NCBI GenBank assembly: GCA_014529385.2
Contig: CM043971.1
Location: 91,561,340 to 91,625,339, forward strand
DNA: 64,000 nucleotides
DNA from: Adiantum capillus-veneris
Taxonomy: Eukaryota > Streptophyta > Polypodiopsida > Polypodiales > Pteridaceae
Direction: 5' to 3'
The notes under the pieces are model-generated. The model worked only from the letters and a program-made list of their open reading frames with translations. It had not been told where the DNA came from and made no database searches. The position numbers were made by a program, and so were the translations under genes. This document shows positions 54,754 to 64,000 of this stretch, in pieces (the stretch's first letter is position 1; each line of letters opens with the position of its first letter).

Positions 54754-55382
54754 ACGTGATTGCATTAGGAAGAGGATGGGGTCTAGGAGGGCCTCTTTAT
54801 TTTCCATGAGCTTATGGAGGTAATTAACATTTTGTCGAATAGGTAAATGCCATGTGTGCAAGAATGGTGGGTGTGTAAGAGATGTGTAAGAGTGGTCAAA
54901 GGATTCACTTTTCCCCCCAAAAAGGAGGTGAACACTTTTATGATTTTCGGCCTTCCATAACTCCCACATATGATCTCCAATTTGAGCGAACATCATAGTT
55001 CTGCAATCTACGCGTCGAGCTCTTTCTATAGATATGCTACATGGTATGGTTTTACCCGCTAGATTTTAAATTTCATTTTGGAGAAAAAATTTAAATTCAA
55101 ATAAACTAGCCATTATGACTGTTTGAATTCAAAATCTATCCTTTAATTACTTTCTTAATACTAAAGGTTTGAATTTCTTAAACTGCCAAATAAAAGGCCC
55201 TCATCTCTTCCTAATGGTCTTGGCCCTAATTGTTCGGGTTGGTGGACTCGTTATGTTCCTTATCTAGAGTCTTTTCCATGTTAGATTGCTTGGGAATGTC
55301 CGATATAGAGAAGCTTCAAATACATCTTCTAACAAAACATCAAAATATTTAGCATTTTGATTCAATCCTCGCCTCCTTCTCT
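54754..55382. other. No gene recognised
   Basis: A short AT-rich spacer between the G2 LTR end and TIR copy 3. The overlapping minus-strand frames at 54703-54996 have no motif. Confidence 0.45.
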
Positions 55383-56143
55383 CGGGGGATTCACTCTATA
55401 TACAAAATAGGACGCCACCTGCGAGCGAACAACTTTGATAAAGCCCCTATATACGACTCATATTAGGGAATATGATCCCCTTTATACGCTTATACGACAA
55501 TCAATGCAAAAAACTATCATACCCCTATCTTACATATAAAATTTAGGTCTCACATGATCCAACGGAGTAAAACTAGTCAAAGAGCGTGTAGCATAGTGAC
55601 TGGCAACGTACTAAGGAACCACTTCTATTGATAACTAGATGTGCGTTCAATGTGTCTTAGTTTGACTTTCAAACCATGTGCCCGTTCAGCCTGCACTCTA
55701 GCTACTCATCTAATTTTGACCCATCTAAATTACTCAAAAAACATGGTTATAAAGTTGTGTTAGGTTTTTCGTGTAAATTTGCATCTATACAAAATCTTTA
55801 TAGCTTTCATCCCTCAATAAATGAACTATAATCACAAAATCAGCAATTGATAAAAAGAAGTGTTAGTTCTTGCATGTATCTTTGTATAGTATTGATTCAC
55901 AAGTTTGAGGGAAGACTCTTTTGGGAAACCATGATTTTGAAACACAAAAACTTCCTCTCATTTTTCCCTTTTCTCATTTCTCCCCCCCTCCCATAAATAT
56001 GATACCCCCTCCCTTATTTTTAAGCTTCAGAGATAAATTATTGGGGGCCAGCCCCTAACTTATACGCTTATGTAACTTGTCCAAAAACCCCCCTTCTTTA
56101 CACTTACGTGGTGTGGTAAGTTTTCCATGGTGAATCCCCCGGG
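55383..56143 (+). mobile_element. Non-autonomous TIR DNA transposon, copy 3
   Basis: 761 bp, same orientation as copy 1 and closely similar along most of its length. Ends CGGGGGATTCAC and, reverse complemented, CCCGGGGGATTCAC. The flanks CTCCTTCTCT at 55373-55382 and 56144-56153 are identical (9 or 10 bp, depending on how the terminal bases are assigned). No transposase ORF is present. The C-run of copy 1 is only a short C tract here. Confidence 0.8.
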
Positions 56144-56153
56144 CTCCTTCTCT

Positions 56154-56683
56154 GATTCTTGCTTAAGTTTCTTTTGTGAAACTATTGGAATTGCCTTGAG
56201 TTGTTTGGTTTGGGGTCTTTTTCAGGTTGTTGATGTTGCTTCTCCTTTTGAAGAGTTGGACAATCTTTGATAAAATGCCCATGCTGATAGCAATGAAAAT
56301 AGGAGGTGGTGAGGAATACCCCTCTCCATGACGTCTATGCAAAAAATATACAATTTACACTTTTATACAATTTCAGTAAACATCATAGTTGTGGAAGCGT
56401 TTGCATAGGGGAGGAGTTCTCAGCACATGACCTATCATGGAGTTTAGACCATGAGACGAACTACATCCAGAGGCACCTAGAAACTAGCGCTACCTCTGAA
56501 TGGGTGATATGAATGAAAGTGTACTCAAGAAAATAACAATGTGGAGGGAGAATATGTGTGTACACCACACTATGGGATTAGAGAGAAAGAGAGAATAGTG
56601 GAGGGTGAATAGAGTGCACAGAGACATAGAAGAATGACAAAAGAGAATATTTAAATGGCCCATCTCAATGAAAGAGGCAACCA
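56154..56683. other. No gene recognised
   Basis: A spacer with short chance frames only. I see no motif or repeat. Confidence 0.45.
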
Positions 56684-58765
56684 TGAATTAATGCAATAGC
56701 AAAATTTGGGTATACCATAACAACAAAAATATAAGATGAGTCATGACTAGCAGAGCACTGGACCCTGTGTAGGGATCGACATGTCCACCCATCCACTGCC
56801 GCTCTACTATGGACAGGAATAATTTCACTTTGTAGGAAGCGAGCCAGGACACCTCCAACCTAGGTGAGCCAGACATAGGCTGAGTCCGCTTTGCCTCCCT
56901 CCATGAACCCGAGGATTCCAAATACTAGCAGATGATAGGGTATCAACACCAACCATGCCAGTTTAGGCGTCATGCCTCTTTGATGCCCATCATCAAGTGT
57001 GTAGTCAAAGCCAAGGCAAGATCTTCAATGCATTAGCCGTGTAGATCATTAAATTCCTGACGCAGTAACGTGTAGATGAGCTTAACAAAAAAGGAAGACC
57101 TAGGCAACACCCCCGATCCAACAAAGCCCCAGGTCAATGACCCTTTTGTCTAAGGCTAAGCGATGTAGGTGATCCTAGTCTTGTAGTGACGCTGCCATGA
57201 GAAACATAACACATGAGTCTAATCACAATAGCATCTTCCATATGCACAAACAATATTTTCGAAGCAGTCGGATTGTACAGGGTCTCTACCCTTACACGTC
57301 CACCATAAACCATCAAAACCACTTCATGATCCAATCCAAAACCATAAACCAATAATCCAATCTCATGACATAGGCGATCACTCCACCCAACTCAGAGTGA
57401 TACACGTCCAATCCTGCAAAATCACTTTAGCACATAAAATGGCTGTAAAAATTTCGATTGCATTTTGGCAGCACAACCATATCCCCAAAAAAAGGTCCAA
57501 GAGCAACACCGGCTTCCACAATCAAAATCACAACCATAATCCATAAGGGATCTCAAACCTTGACCATAAACCATATTTCATAATGAATCGACTCCCACAC
57601 TTTGAGTTTGATGTATCCACTGCAATCAAATTGAGCCCATGCACATAGCCCCTAAGACATGAACTTTTCATGCATAAAAGAAGTCCGACCAGCAACCAAA
57701 CATGACTTCAATTCTAAATGAAACAGGCAACCATAAATTAATGCAATAACAAAATCTGGGTATACCATAACAAAAAAAATATAAAATGACTGATAGAGCA
57801 TCGCACCCTATGTAGGGATCGACCAATCCACTCATCCACTTCATCTCTACTACGAACAAAGAGAATTTCACTTCGCAGGGAGAGGGCCACAACACCTCTA
57901 ACCTACATGAGCCAGACATAGGTTGAGGCTGCTTTGCCTCCCTTCATTGAACACAAGCTCTGAAAGGATCCCAAATACCAGTAGGTGGTGGGGTATCAAC
58001 ACCAACCGTGACAGTTTAGGTGCCATGCCTCTTCTATGCCCATCATCGAGTGTTTAGGCAAAGCCAAGGCAAGATCCCTGATGTGTTAGCCGTGTAGGTC
58101 ACTCAACCCTCGATGCACTAACCGTGTAGATGAGTCTAACAAAAAAAGAAGACCAAGGCAACACCCCAATCCAGAAAAGCACCATGTCAATGATCCTTTT
58201 GTCTAAGGCTAAGCGATGTAGGTGATCCTAGTCTTGTAGCAACACTACCATGAGAAACATAACACATGATTTCACACAATAGCATCTTCCATATGCACAA
58301 ACAATCTTTTTCAAGCAGCCACACTGTACAAGGTCTCTACCCTTACGCGTGCACCATAAACCATCAAAGCCACTTCATGATCCAATCCAAAATCATAAAC
58401 CAATAATCTGATCACATCACTTAGGTGAGCACTCCACCCAACTCAAGATGATACATATCCAATCATGCAAAACCACTTTAGCAGATAACATGGCTGTAAA
58501 AATTTCGGCAACACAATCATATCCCAAAAAAGATATCCAAGAGCCACACCGGCTTCCACAATCAAAATCACAACCATAATCCATGAGGGATTTGAGTCCT
58601 TGACCATAAATCATATTCCATAATGAAACGACTCCCACAGTTGGAGTTTGACGTATCTACTGCAGTCAAACTGAGCCCACACACATGGCCGTAAGAGATG
58701 AACTTTGCATGTATAAAAGAAGTCCAAAAATCATCCAAACATGACTTCAATCCAATTTTGATAAT
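56684..58765. repeat. Tandem duplication, two units of about 1.04 kb
   Basis: Unit 1 (56684-57723) and unit 2 (57724-58765) share the same landmarks in order: GGCAACCAT, GGGTATACCATAACAA, GGGTATCAACACCAACC, GCTAAGCGATGTAGGTGATC, CACACCGGCTTCCACAATC-type words and GAAGTCCGACC/GAAGTCCAAAA. Divergence by eye is perhaps 10%. Minus-strand frames (57134-57352, 56688-56921, 57668-57919) occur at corresponding places but show no domain I can name. The unit may be a retroelement piece that was duplicated. Confidence 0.8.
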
Positions 58766-60622
58766 GACTAACCATGCATAATTGATGGACTAAGACCACA
58801 CTAGCACATAGAGCTAGTTCTTGACCTTGAAGGGTGGAAAGCAATATACACATGCACATGAGGTATCCACATCCATCCATGAAGTTTCATACATCACTTG
58901 AAATCATCCCATCAATATAATCATGATGCAAAACAGTCTCGTCACTTTGATCAACCAAATACCATAACTTTATATATATGCAAAAAATAACTTTTTCCTT
59001 TTTCGGGTGCATGCATAACATGCAAATGAAAGTATTTGACCTCAAAGCAATGCATCAATCTCAGCCGCATAGTATAGACTATCACTTTATCACATCACTT
59101 TGCTCATATGAGACTCATGCAGCAAACGGTAACACAAAAAGAAAGCCACCTTATTCATATTTGTTTGTACAGTTTAGGATGACTAACCATATACCCCCAT
59201 ATAAGTTTATGGACATCAAACACTTGAAATCAACTCATGAAAACAAACCATAAAACATATGTAAACCACTTATCCAACTCACAACATCATATGGTACTCC
59301 CCCTAGATAGCACCCCTATATACGCATAGATAACCCCGTACATAGAACGGTTAATAACTAGCACTCACGAAGTGATCTCCGAGACCTAAATACATTTATC
59401 AAGTTTAATCAAGATTTTGATTTAGCTAAGTGGGTTAGTTCATCTGTTGAGTATATATAGTGGTTCTCTAAGTAGCCTTGGGTCCAACATTTTGACTGTG
59501 CAGTGGACAGCAACCTGTATTTTGACCATAACTTTTTGCTCGTGTGGAATTTTCACATGACACCCAGAGAGAAAATGTTCTAAATGATGTGTTTATCCTC
59601 TAGTGAAAAGGGCTCGACGTGATTCATAGCGGCTTGAGAGATGTGACCAAAACGATGTTCCTACCGTCAACATGACGTGAAATGAAAAGCGCTTTTTATG
59701 CACATACGTGATCATAAACACACCGTGTGTATAAATCACGTGCTAAACATGATGAAACAAGCATGGAGCAACTTTATACACACCCGGCAAGTCCATGCAT
59801 ATCCTCGTATACGAAAAAGCAACCAGCGAGAGGGTAGTTACTCAGAAAACGGAGTAGAGAGAGAAAGAGATGATTACTATGGAGTTTAGAGCTTCTAACC
59901 ATGGCTTAGGAGTGATTACAGGCTGTCAAAAGGCTTCTTGCTTTGCCGCAAGAGAGCGGTGATGAGAGGTACATAGAAGTTTTCATCACAAAGTCATTGG
60001 AGAATGTGCACGCCGTGAAAAGAGAAGAGAAGATAGTAAGTAAGTAGAGAATGTGTTCTTCTTCTTCTTCTTCTTCCCACGAACGAGAGAGAAGATCTTA
60101 TGGAGATGGTGATGGAAAGCTTGCACCACTTCGTCTAATAAGTACGTATCGTCGTGGGATAGTAGCCATAACTGTCGGCACTGAAAACTGAGCTCTCTAT
60201 GCCAATTTATAGACATTGGAAGGCTAGAGTGTGTCCCAAGGCAACAAGTAGCGCCCCTCTTAACCTGGATTAGCTCCTGCTTTTTGGGAAAAGAGTCCAA
60301 TCTTTTCTAAAAACAAGGCATTGCTTTTGGTGATACCCTTCAATTTTTACACTAAAAATTGATTAATCAGCTAGTATCCCGTCAACTAATGTGACCATGA
60401 CTAAACTATGTTGGATCGGGATGTCCGACATAATTATGAATTTCTTGTATTGCTCAGCGTATTTAGGTGTCACTTTTTATAAAAATAATTTTCGTAAAAA
60501 TCTGGATTAATCCCGTTTCTTTACTGCATGGTCGTTTTTATACCTGACATTGACTAAAAATAATATTTTTATATTTAAGTCATCCTAAAAAGCACGTTTC
60601 AAATACGTAGAAAAGCACAACA
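58766..60622. other. No gene recognised
   Basis: AT-rich sequence. A purine tract in the minus strand (CTAGGGGGAGTACC, about 59295) resembles a polypurine tract, but no LTR pair accompanies it. The Lys-rich frame at 59986-60300 is produced by a TTC microsatellite at 60056-60076. Confidence 0.4.
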
Positions 60623-60805
60623 AGCTAAAAATAGCGTTAAAAACAAACAAAAAAAGCAAAGTTTTCTAAAATTGAACCATGGGTTTCTCTCGTCCACCGA
60701 AACAAGAAAGCGGATTCGTTTTTCATTAAAACGCACTAAAAATCATGAAAAGCTAAAAATAGCGTGAAAAGCGATCGAAATCAATTTTTTAAAAAATTGA
60801 ACCAT
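60623..60805. repeat. Diverged tandem pair with a perfect AT palindrome
   Basis: The sequence AAGCTAAAAATAGCG ... ATTGAACCAT occurs at 60623-60681 and again at 60748-60805. The second copy contains a perfect 20 bp palindrome at 60781-60800 (TCAATTTTTT and its complement). Confidence 0.7.
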
Positions 60806-61555
60806 AGCTTTTCCGAGACTCGTGGGTTAAGTATCCGGCTGTGCTTTTTGCAAAAAGTATCAAAAAGCACAAAAAGGATGAAAAAGCTTTTGAAAACGAT
60901 TTTTTACTCAAAATTGATCCAAATGTACGTCTGACCTGTCAGAACATGAAAACGACGTTACTTTTTAGTTTAAAACCTTACAACACAGGCAAACAAACAT
61001 TCTAAACCAAAATTTCATGAAGTGGATATTGGAATCTATTTTTCTTATTTTTGAAAGAGGCCCAAAATTTGGGGATCTTATAGTTGGGTAAATTTCTATA
61101 CAGAATTTTCTGCTCATGGAGCAGGTTGCCTGTACAGTCATTGATGGGGACTTTTGTCTTGGGGATTTTTTCAAGTCTTGGGGACTTCTCGCTTGAGGTT
61201 TGTTCAGGTCTACCTCTATGAGTAGTTGGAGGTCCCATTTAGGGTTAATTCCTCCCATGGCTTTTTGCCCCAAAACTTTGCCTATAAGTCCTTCTATGAT
61301 CCTAAGCGAGGTAGTATTCCATAGAAAGATCAGGAAAATCTACCCATACAGGAGCAACCTTGGAAACCTTTCTCCCCTTTAAGTCAAATCCTTTGTACCA
61401 CTCAAAGAAAGAGATAGGGGTGTTTTTTATTAACCATTTTTGGCTTTCTAAAAGAAACCCTTAGTGTTGTGTTGGGTTAGGGAGACTTTCATTGTTTCCA
61501 GTGCATGATGGAGACTTACCTTTCATTTCACAAAATGACATGTTTTACTTTTCTT

Positions 61556-61818
61556 GCATTCTATTGTTTTAGAATGCTAAAGTGAAGCTTCACCTTGCAT
61601 AATTTAGTAAATTTGATACACACACATATATGTTTTTTTTTTTTTTTTCATTTTTGGCCAAGAAGGCCATAGGGAAGTGGTAGAGAAAAACGTGCAATTC
61701 TTTCACCCCATCAAATGGTCACCCTCACATTAACTTTTCTAGGTGACTTTTCAAGTCATTTCATGCCTTATTATATTCATTTGAAATTTGAATATTTTCA
61801 TTATGAAAATGAGAATGT

Positions 61819-61868
<50 letters not shown>

Positions 61869-62224
61869 TCTCTCCATTAAAGTGTTCAAGAAATATCATT
61901 TTTTTCAGACATATAAAACTCATTTTCTTGAATTTGTTAAGAGGAATTTTTAACATTTTGATTTATTTTTCAAGTTTTATATTATTTTTCTCTATTTTGG
62001 GGCAAAAATTCTCCTTTTCCCCTTACTCTCAATTGACATTTTTGAAATTGAAAACGGTACAATATTAAGCTGAGATACATTTTTCATGAACACAAGGTCC
62101 ATTAACATGTCAAATGTGTTCTAATAATCATTTATTAGAGGAAAAAATGATGTCTTCTTGAGGCCATCGTGAAGTCTTCACCTTGTTTTGCATTCTATTG
62201 TTTTAGAATGCTAAAGTGAAGCTT
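61556..62224. repeat. Pair of 35 bp direct repeats
   Basis: The words GCATTCTATTGTTTTAGAAT and GCTAAAGTGAAGCTT run together at 61556-61590 and 62190-62224. Each copy carries an 8 bp inverted repeat (GCATTCTA / TAGAATGC). They lie inside the gap of the DUF4283 pseudogene and may mark the insertion. Confidence 0.7.
61822..61865. repeat. (TC)n microsatellite
   Basis: About 22 uninterrupted TC units. Confidence 0.95.
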
Positions 62225-63322
62225 ATACACACACACACATATATTAATTAGTTCTTTTTATTTCACCTTTCATTTGGCTTTACATTTCTTGCATTTTATA
62301 GCTTGATTCCAATCAGTGTTAATGTTCGAAAAAGTCTCTTTTATTAAGCGGCTATTGATTGAGTTTCCTCTTCACACAAAGAAGAAAATCGGAAATACTA
62401 GCAGAAATTTTGAGATTTTTAAAATTTTTAGATGAGTTTCTCACATATTTCATCGGTTTTTCTTCCGTTTACCATGGTTTGCAGCTAGCTAGTCTCGATT
62501 TTCAATCGGCTCAAGACTAAGTTGAGGCAATCCTTTCCCAAACACTGATACTAGCTTAATTCAACCTAACAATTTTATCACTTTCTTATTGTTTTTGAAA
62601 GCTGTCGTGACCCTTTCACTTGTTTTCTATAGTTACCTAGAGTAATATTAGCATCCTTAAAGAAGAATAAGTAATAATTGTCGAGATGTGTTGAGGAAAA
62701 AGATGTATGTCTTCCCAACTGGTAGCAACCCAGTTCTTTAGAGCTTCAAAGGATGGCCTTGGACCATGACAAAGGCCAATAACTACACGGTCTGTCAGTT
62801 GATTAAACCATGTATTCAGGGCATCTTGTGTGTTATGGTTACACAATCGACCTCTTCAAGGTTTGTTTGAGCTTCCCTACTGTTAGGAGAAGGGGGCGAT
62901 TTTTGAGGAGTTATTCCTCCATGAGAACTGCTGTGAGTATCCTCAAACTGGTCTGGAGGGAGAAGATGGGGGTTACTAACGAAATGTCCTAAAGTTTTCT
63001 CTATGTTCACTCCTTCATGCATGTTCGAGAAATTGTGCTAAAGCATTGGTGATAAAAAGTGCATACCTTCAAAAGAGAGGGTTGAAGAATTTGTCCTGGG
63101 ACCCCTAAAAGCTTCTGCATAAGACATAGGTGGGACAGTCGCGTGAGACCCTGGTACAAGGTTGAGTTGTGTTGCTTGCATGTGGTGCATGCAAGCTAAT
63201 ACGATGTATGGGATGAGCCCATTTGACATTGCTAGGTTAGGCTCAAGGGTTTCTCCTCCTGGGAGCAGCTCGGTTTGCACCAACTTACTGCCTGAGGGAT
63301 GGATATAGCACTGCAAGGGCAC

Positions 63323-63954
63323 TCATCAACTTGGTGAAGTTGCTTTCGAGGACGCCATGGGAGGTGCATACAAGTTTAGGGGATTAGAAGTGAAGACATT
63401 ATAGAGGGTGCCATGCAATGCCATGGAGAGGCCCTCCCACGAGGGATGGGAAAGGGACTATCAACACAGGAGGGTTGCAAGAAGGCCTGAAGAGGGGCAG
63501 GGAGACAACTAAAACCCTATGTGTGGAGTTAAGCATTAGTACGGTGCCATGCACTCGCACTCCCGTGGCAACTGCTCATCTTGATAAAAAAATTAAGTTT
63601 CAATGGATGTTGGTGGGCATCCAATCCATAAAAATCCAAGAAAAGAAACCTACGATGTACTTAATTACCTCGTTGACATCAAAATGTGATAAAGTTTGTG
63701 ACAAGTGGGCATGAAGAAACCGCGGGCGATTTATAAGACGCTTATTTATTATACAGCGAGGTTATAAGGTGTGCTTTTTGCAAAAAGTCCAGTTACGTTT
63801 GTCCTGGCATAATTCAAAACTGGGCCTCGTAAACTAACAACTGGCTTTCTATTAGTGAGCTTGTCAGTTCGTCGTTAGCGTGCGCTGTTGCAGAGCGCGA
63901 AGGGCTGTGAGTGGTGAAATCTTGAGCTCGGAAGAGCGTGTATGTGCATTGTGT

Positions 63955-63957
<3 letters not shown>
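63323..63957. other. No gene recognised
   Basis: No motif was found. The 98-codon frame at 63418-63714 has no known domain. The word CTTTTTGCAAAAAG at about 63774 also occurs near 60846. Confidence 0.45.

Positions 63958-63995
<38 letters not shown>
63958..63995. repeat. (GA)n microsatellite at the window end
   Basis: About 19 GA units close to the right edge of the window. Confidence 0.95.
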
Positions 63996-63997
<2 letters not shown>

Positions 63998-64000
63998 GAG

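Larger units (their letters stand above)
61060..63322 (-). pseudogene. Broken LINE ORF1-type protein with DUF4283 domain
   Basis: Read in pieces on the minus strand. The N-terminal part (63322 down to 62640) has SYAEAFRGP, then a TAG at 63038, then a frameshift near 62830, and then LTDRVVIGLCHGPRPSFEALKNW, here cited as DRVVIGLCHG and EALKNWVATSW. This is the DUF4283 signature. The C-terminal part (about 61465 to 61060) has NTPISF, WYKGFDL, KVAPVWVDFPDLSMEYY, SLRIIEGLIGKVLG, NPKWDLQLLIEVDLNK and HEQKILYRNLPN across three frames. The expected zinc knuckle after RNLPN is lost. The order matches ORF1 proteins of plant L1-type LINEs. A gap of about 1.17 kb between the halves is probably an insertion. 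No RT (ORF2) is present. Confidence 0.65.

Noticed and set aside
59280-59310. Minus-strand purine tract as the end of another LTR element
   Set aside because: No LTR pair, primer-binding site or pol fragment was found nearby.
59986-60300. 104-codon Lys-rich ORF
   Set aside because: The Lys run is the antisense of a TTC microsatellite and no conserved motif exists.
1-64000. tRNA, rRNA or other structured RNA genes
   Set aside because: Only 12-base complements of initiator Met tRNA (primer-binding sites) were seen. No cloverleaf or rRNA-like stretch was found by eye.

Overview
The window looks like intergenic heterochromatin-type DNA from a large land-plant nuclear genome. It is dominated by nested LTR retrotransposons (Ty1/copia and Ty3/gypsy chromovirus types) that prime from initiator-Met tRNA. 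It also holds non-autonomous DNA transposons, satellite-like duplications, microsatellites, and two traces of host-type or LINE-type coding sequence: PPR repeats and a DUF4283-type LINE ORF1. I see no intact host gene, rRNA, tRNA or CRISPR array. The PPR and DUF4283 wording reminds me of fern, lycophyte or conifer genomes, but that is an impression and not a proof.

Layout. 1.8-4.6 kb: a chromovirus fragment (Gypsy-1, + strand) with its integrase split by a 0.7 kb terminal-inverted-repeat (TIR) element. 4.9-9.3 kb: mostly unassigned, with a decayed PPR stretch, a perfect palindrome and a repetitive leader running into a broken gag-protease gene (element G1, 9.4-11.7 kb). 12.0-25.4 kb: a copia pol gene (Copia-B) split by a whole chromovirus (Gypsy-2, 13373-24848, - strand). 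The Gypsy-2 5' LTR is itself split by a 2.77 kb TG...CA insertion, probably a solo LTR. 25.4-26.8 kb: a third chromovirus fragment (Gypsy-3). 27.6-40.2 kb: a three-deep nest, with an outer Copia-A (- strand), a second Copia-A inside it (+ strand, 5' deleted), and inside that a Copia-C (- strand) with one open 1.18-kilocodon frame. 40.2-54.8 kb: a long-LTR non-autonomous element (G2) whose 3' LTR holds tandem repeats, a second TIR element, a full-length Copia-A (43387-48560) and a full-length Copia-D (48727-53995). 55.4-56.1 kb: a third TIR element. 56.7-58.8 kb: a 1.04 kb tandem duplication. 61.0-63.3 kb: a broken DUF4283 LINE ORF1.

Five insertions have target-site duplications that I could read on both sides: Gypsy-2 (TAGTG/CAATG), the 2.77 kb LTR (AATTA), Copia-C (TTTGA), Copia-A full length (ACTAC) and Copia-D (AGAAG). 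The three TIR elements have 9-10 bp duplications. LTR pairs differ by only about 1.5-2.5% by eye, so several insertions are fairly recent. Even so, every coding region is disabled by stops, frameshifts or internal deletions. The protease-integrase region is lost repeatedly.

The most promising undescribed items are the 0.7 kb TIR family, the Copia-C reading frame that stays open after an in-frame loss of protease and the N-terminal part of integrase, and the PPR-like fragments embedded in long-LTR-like DNA.
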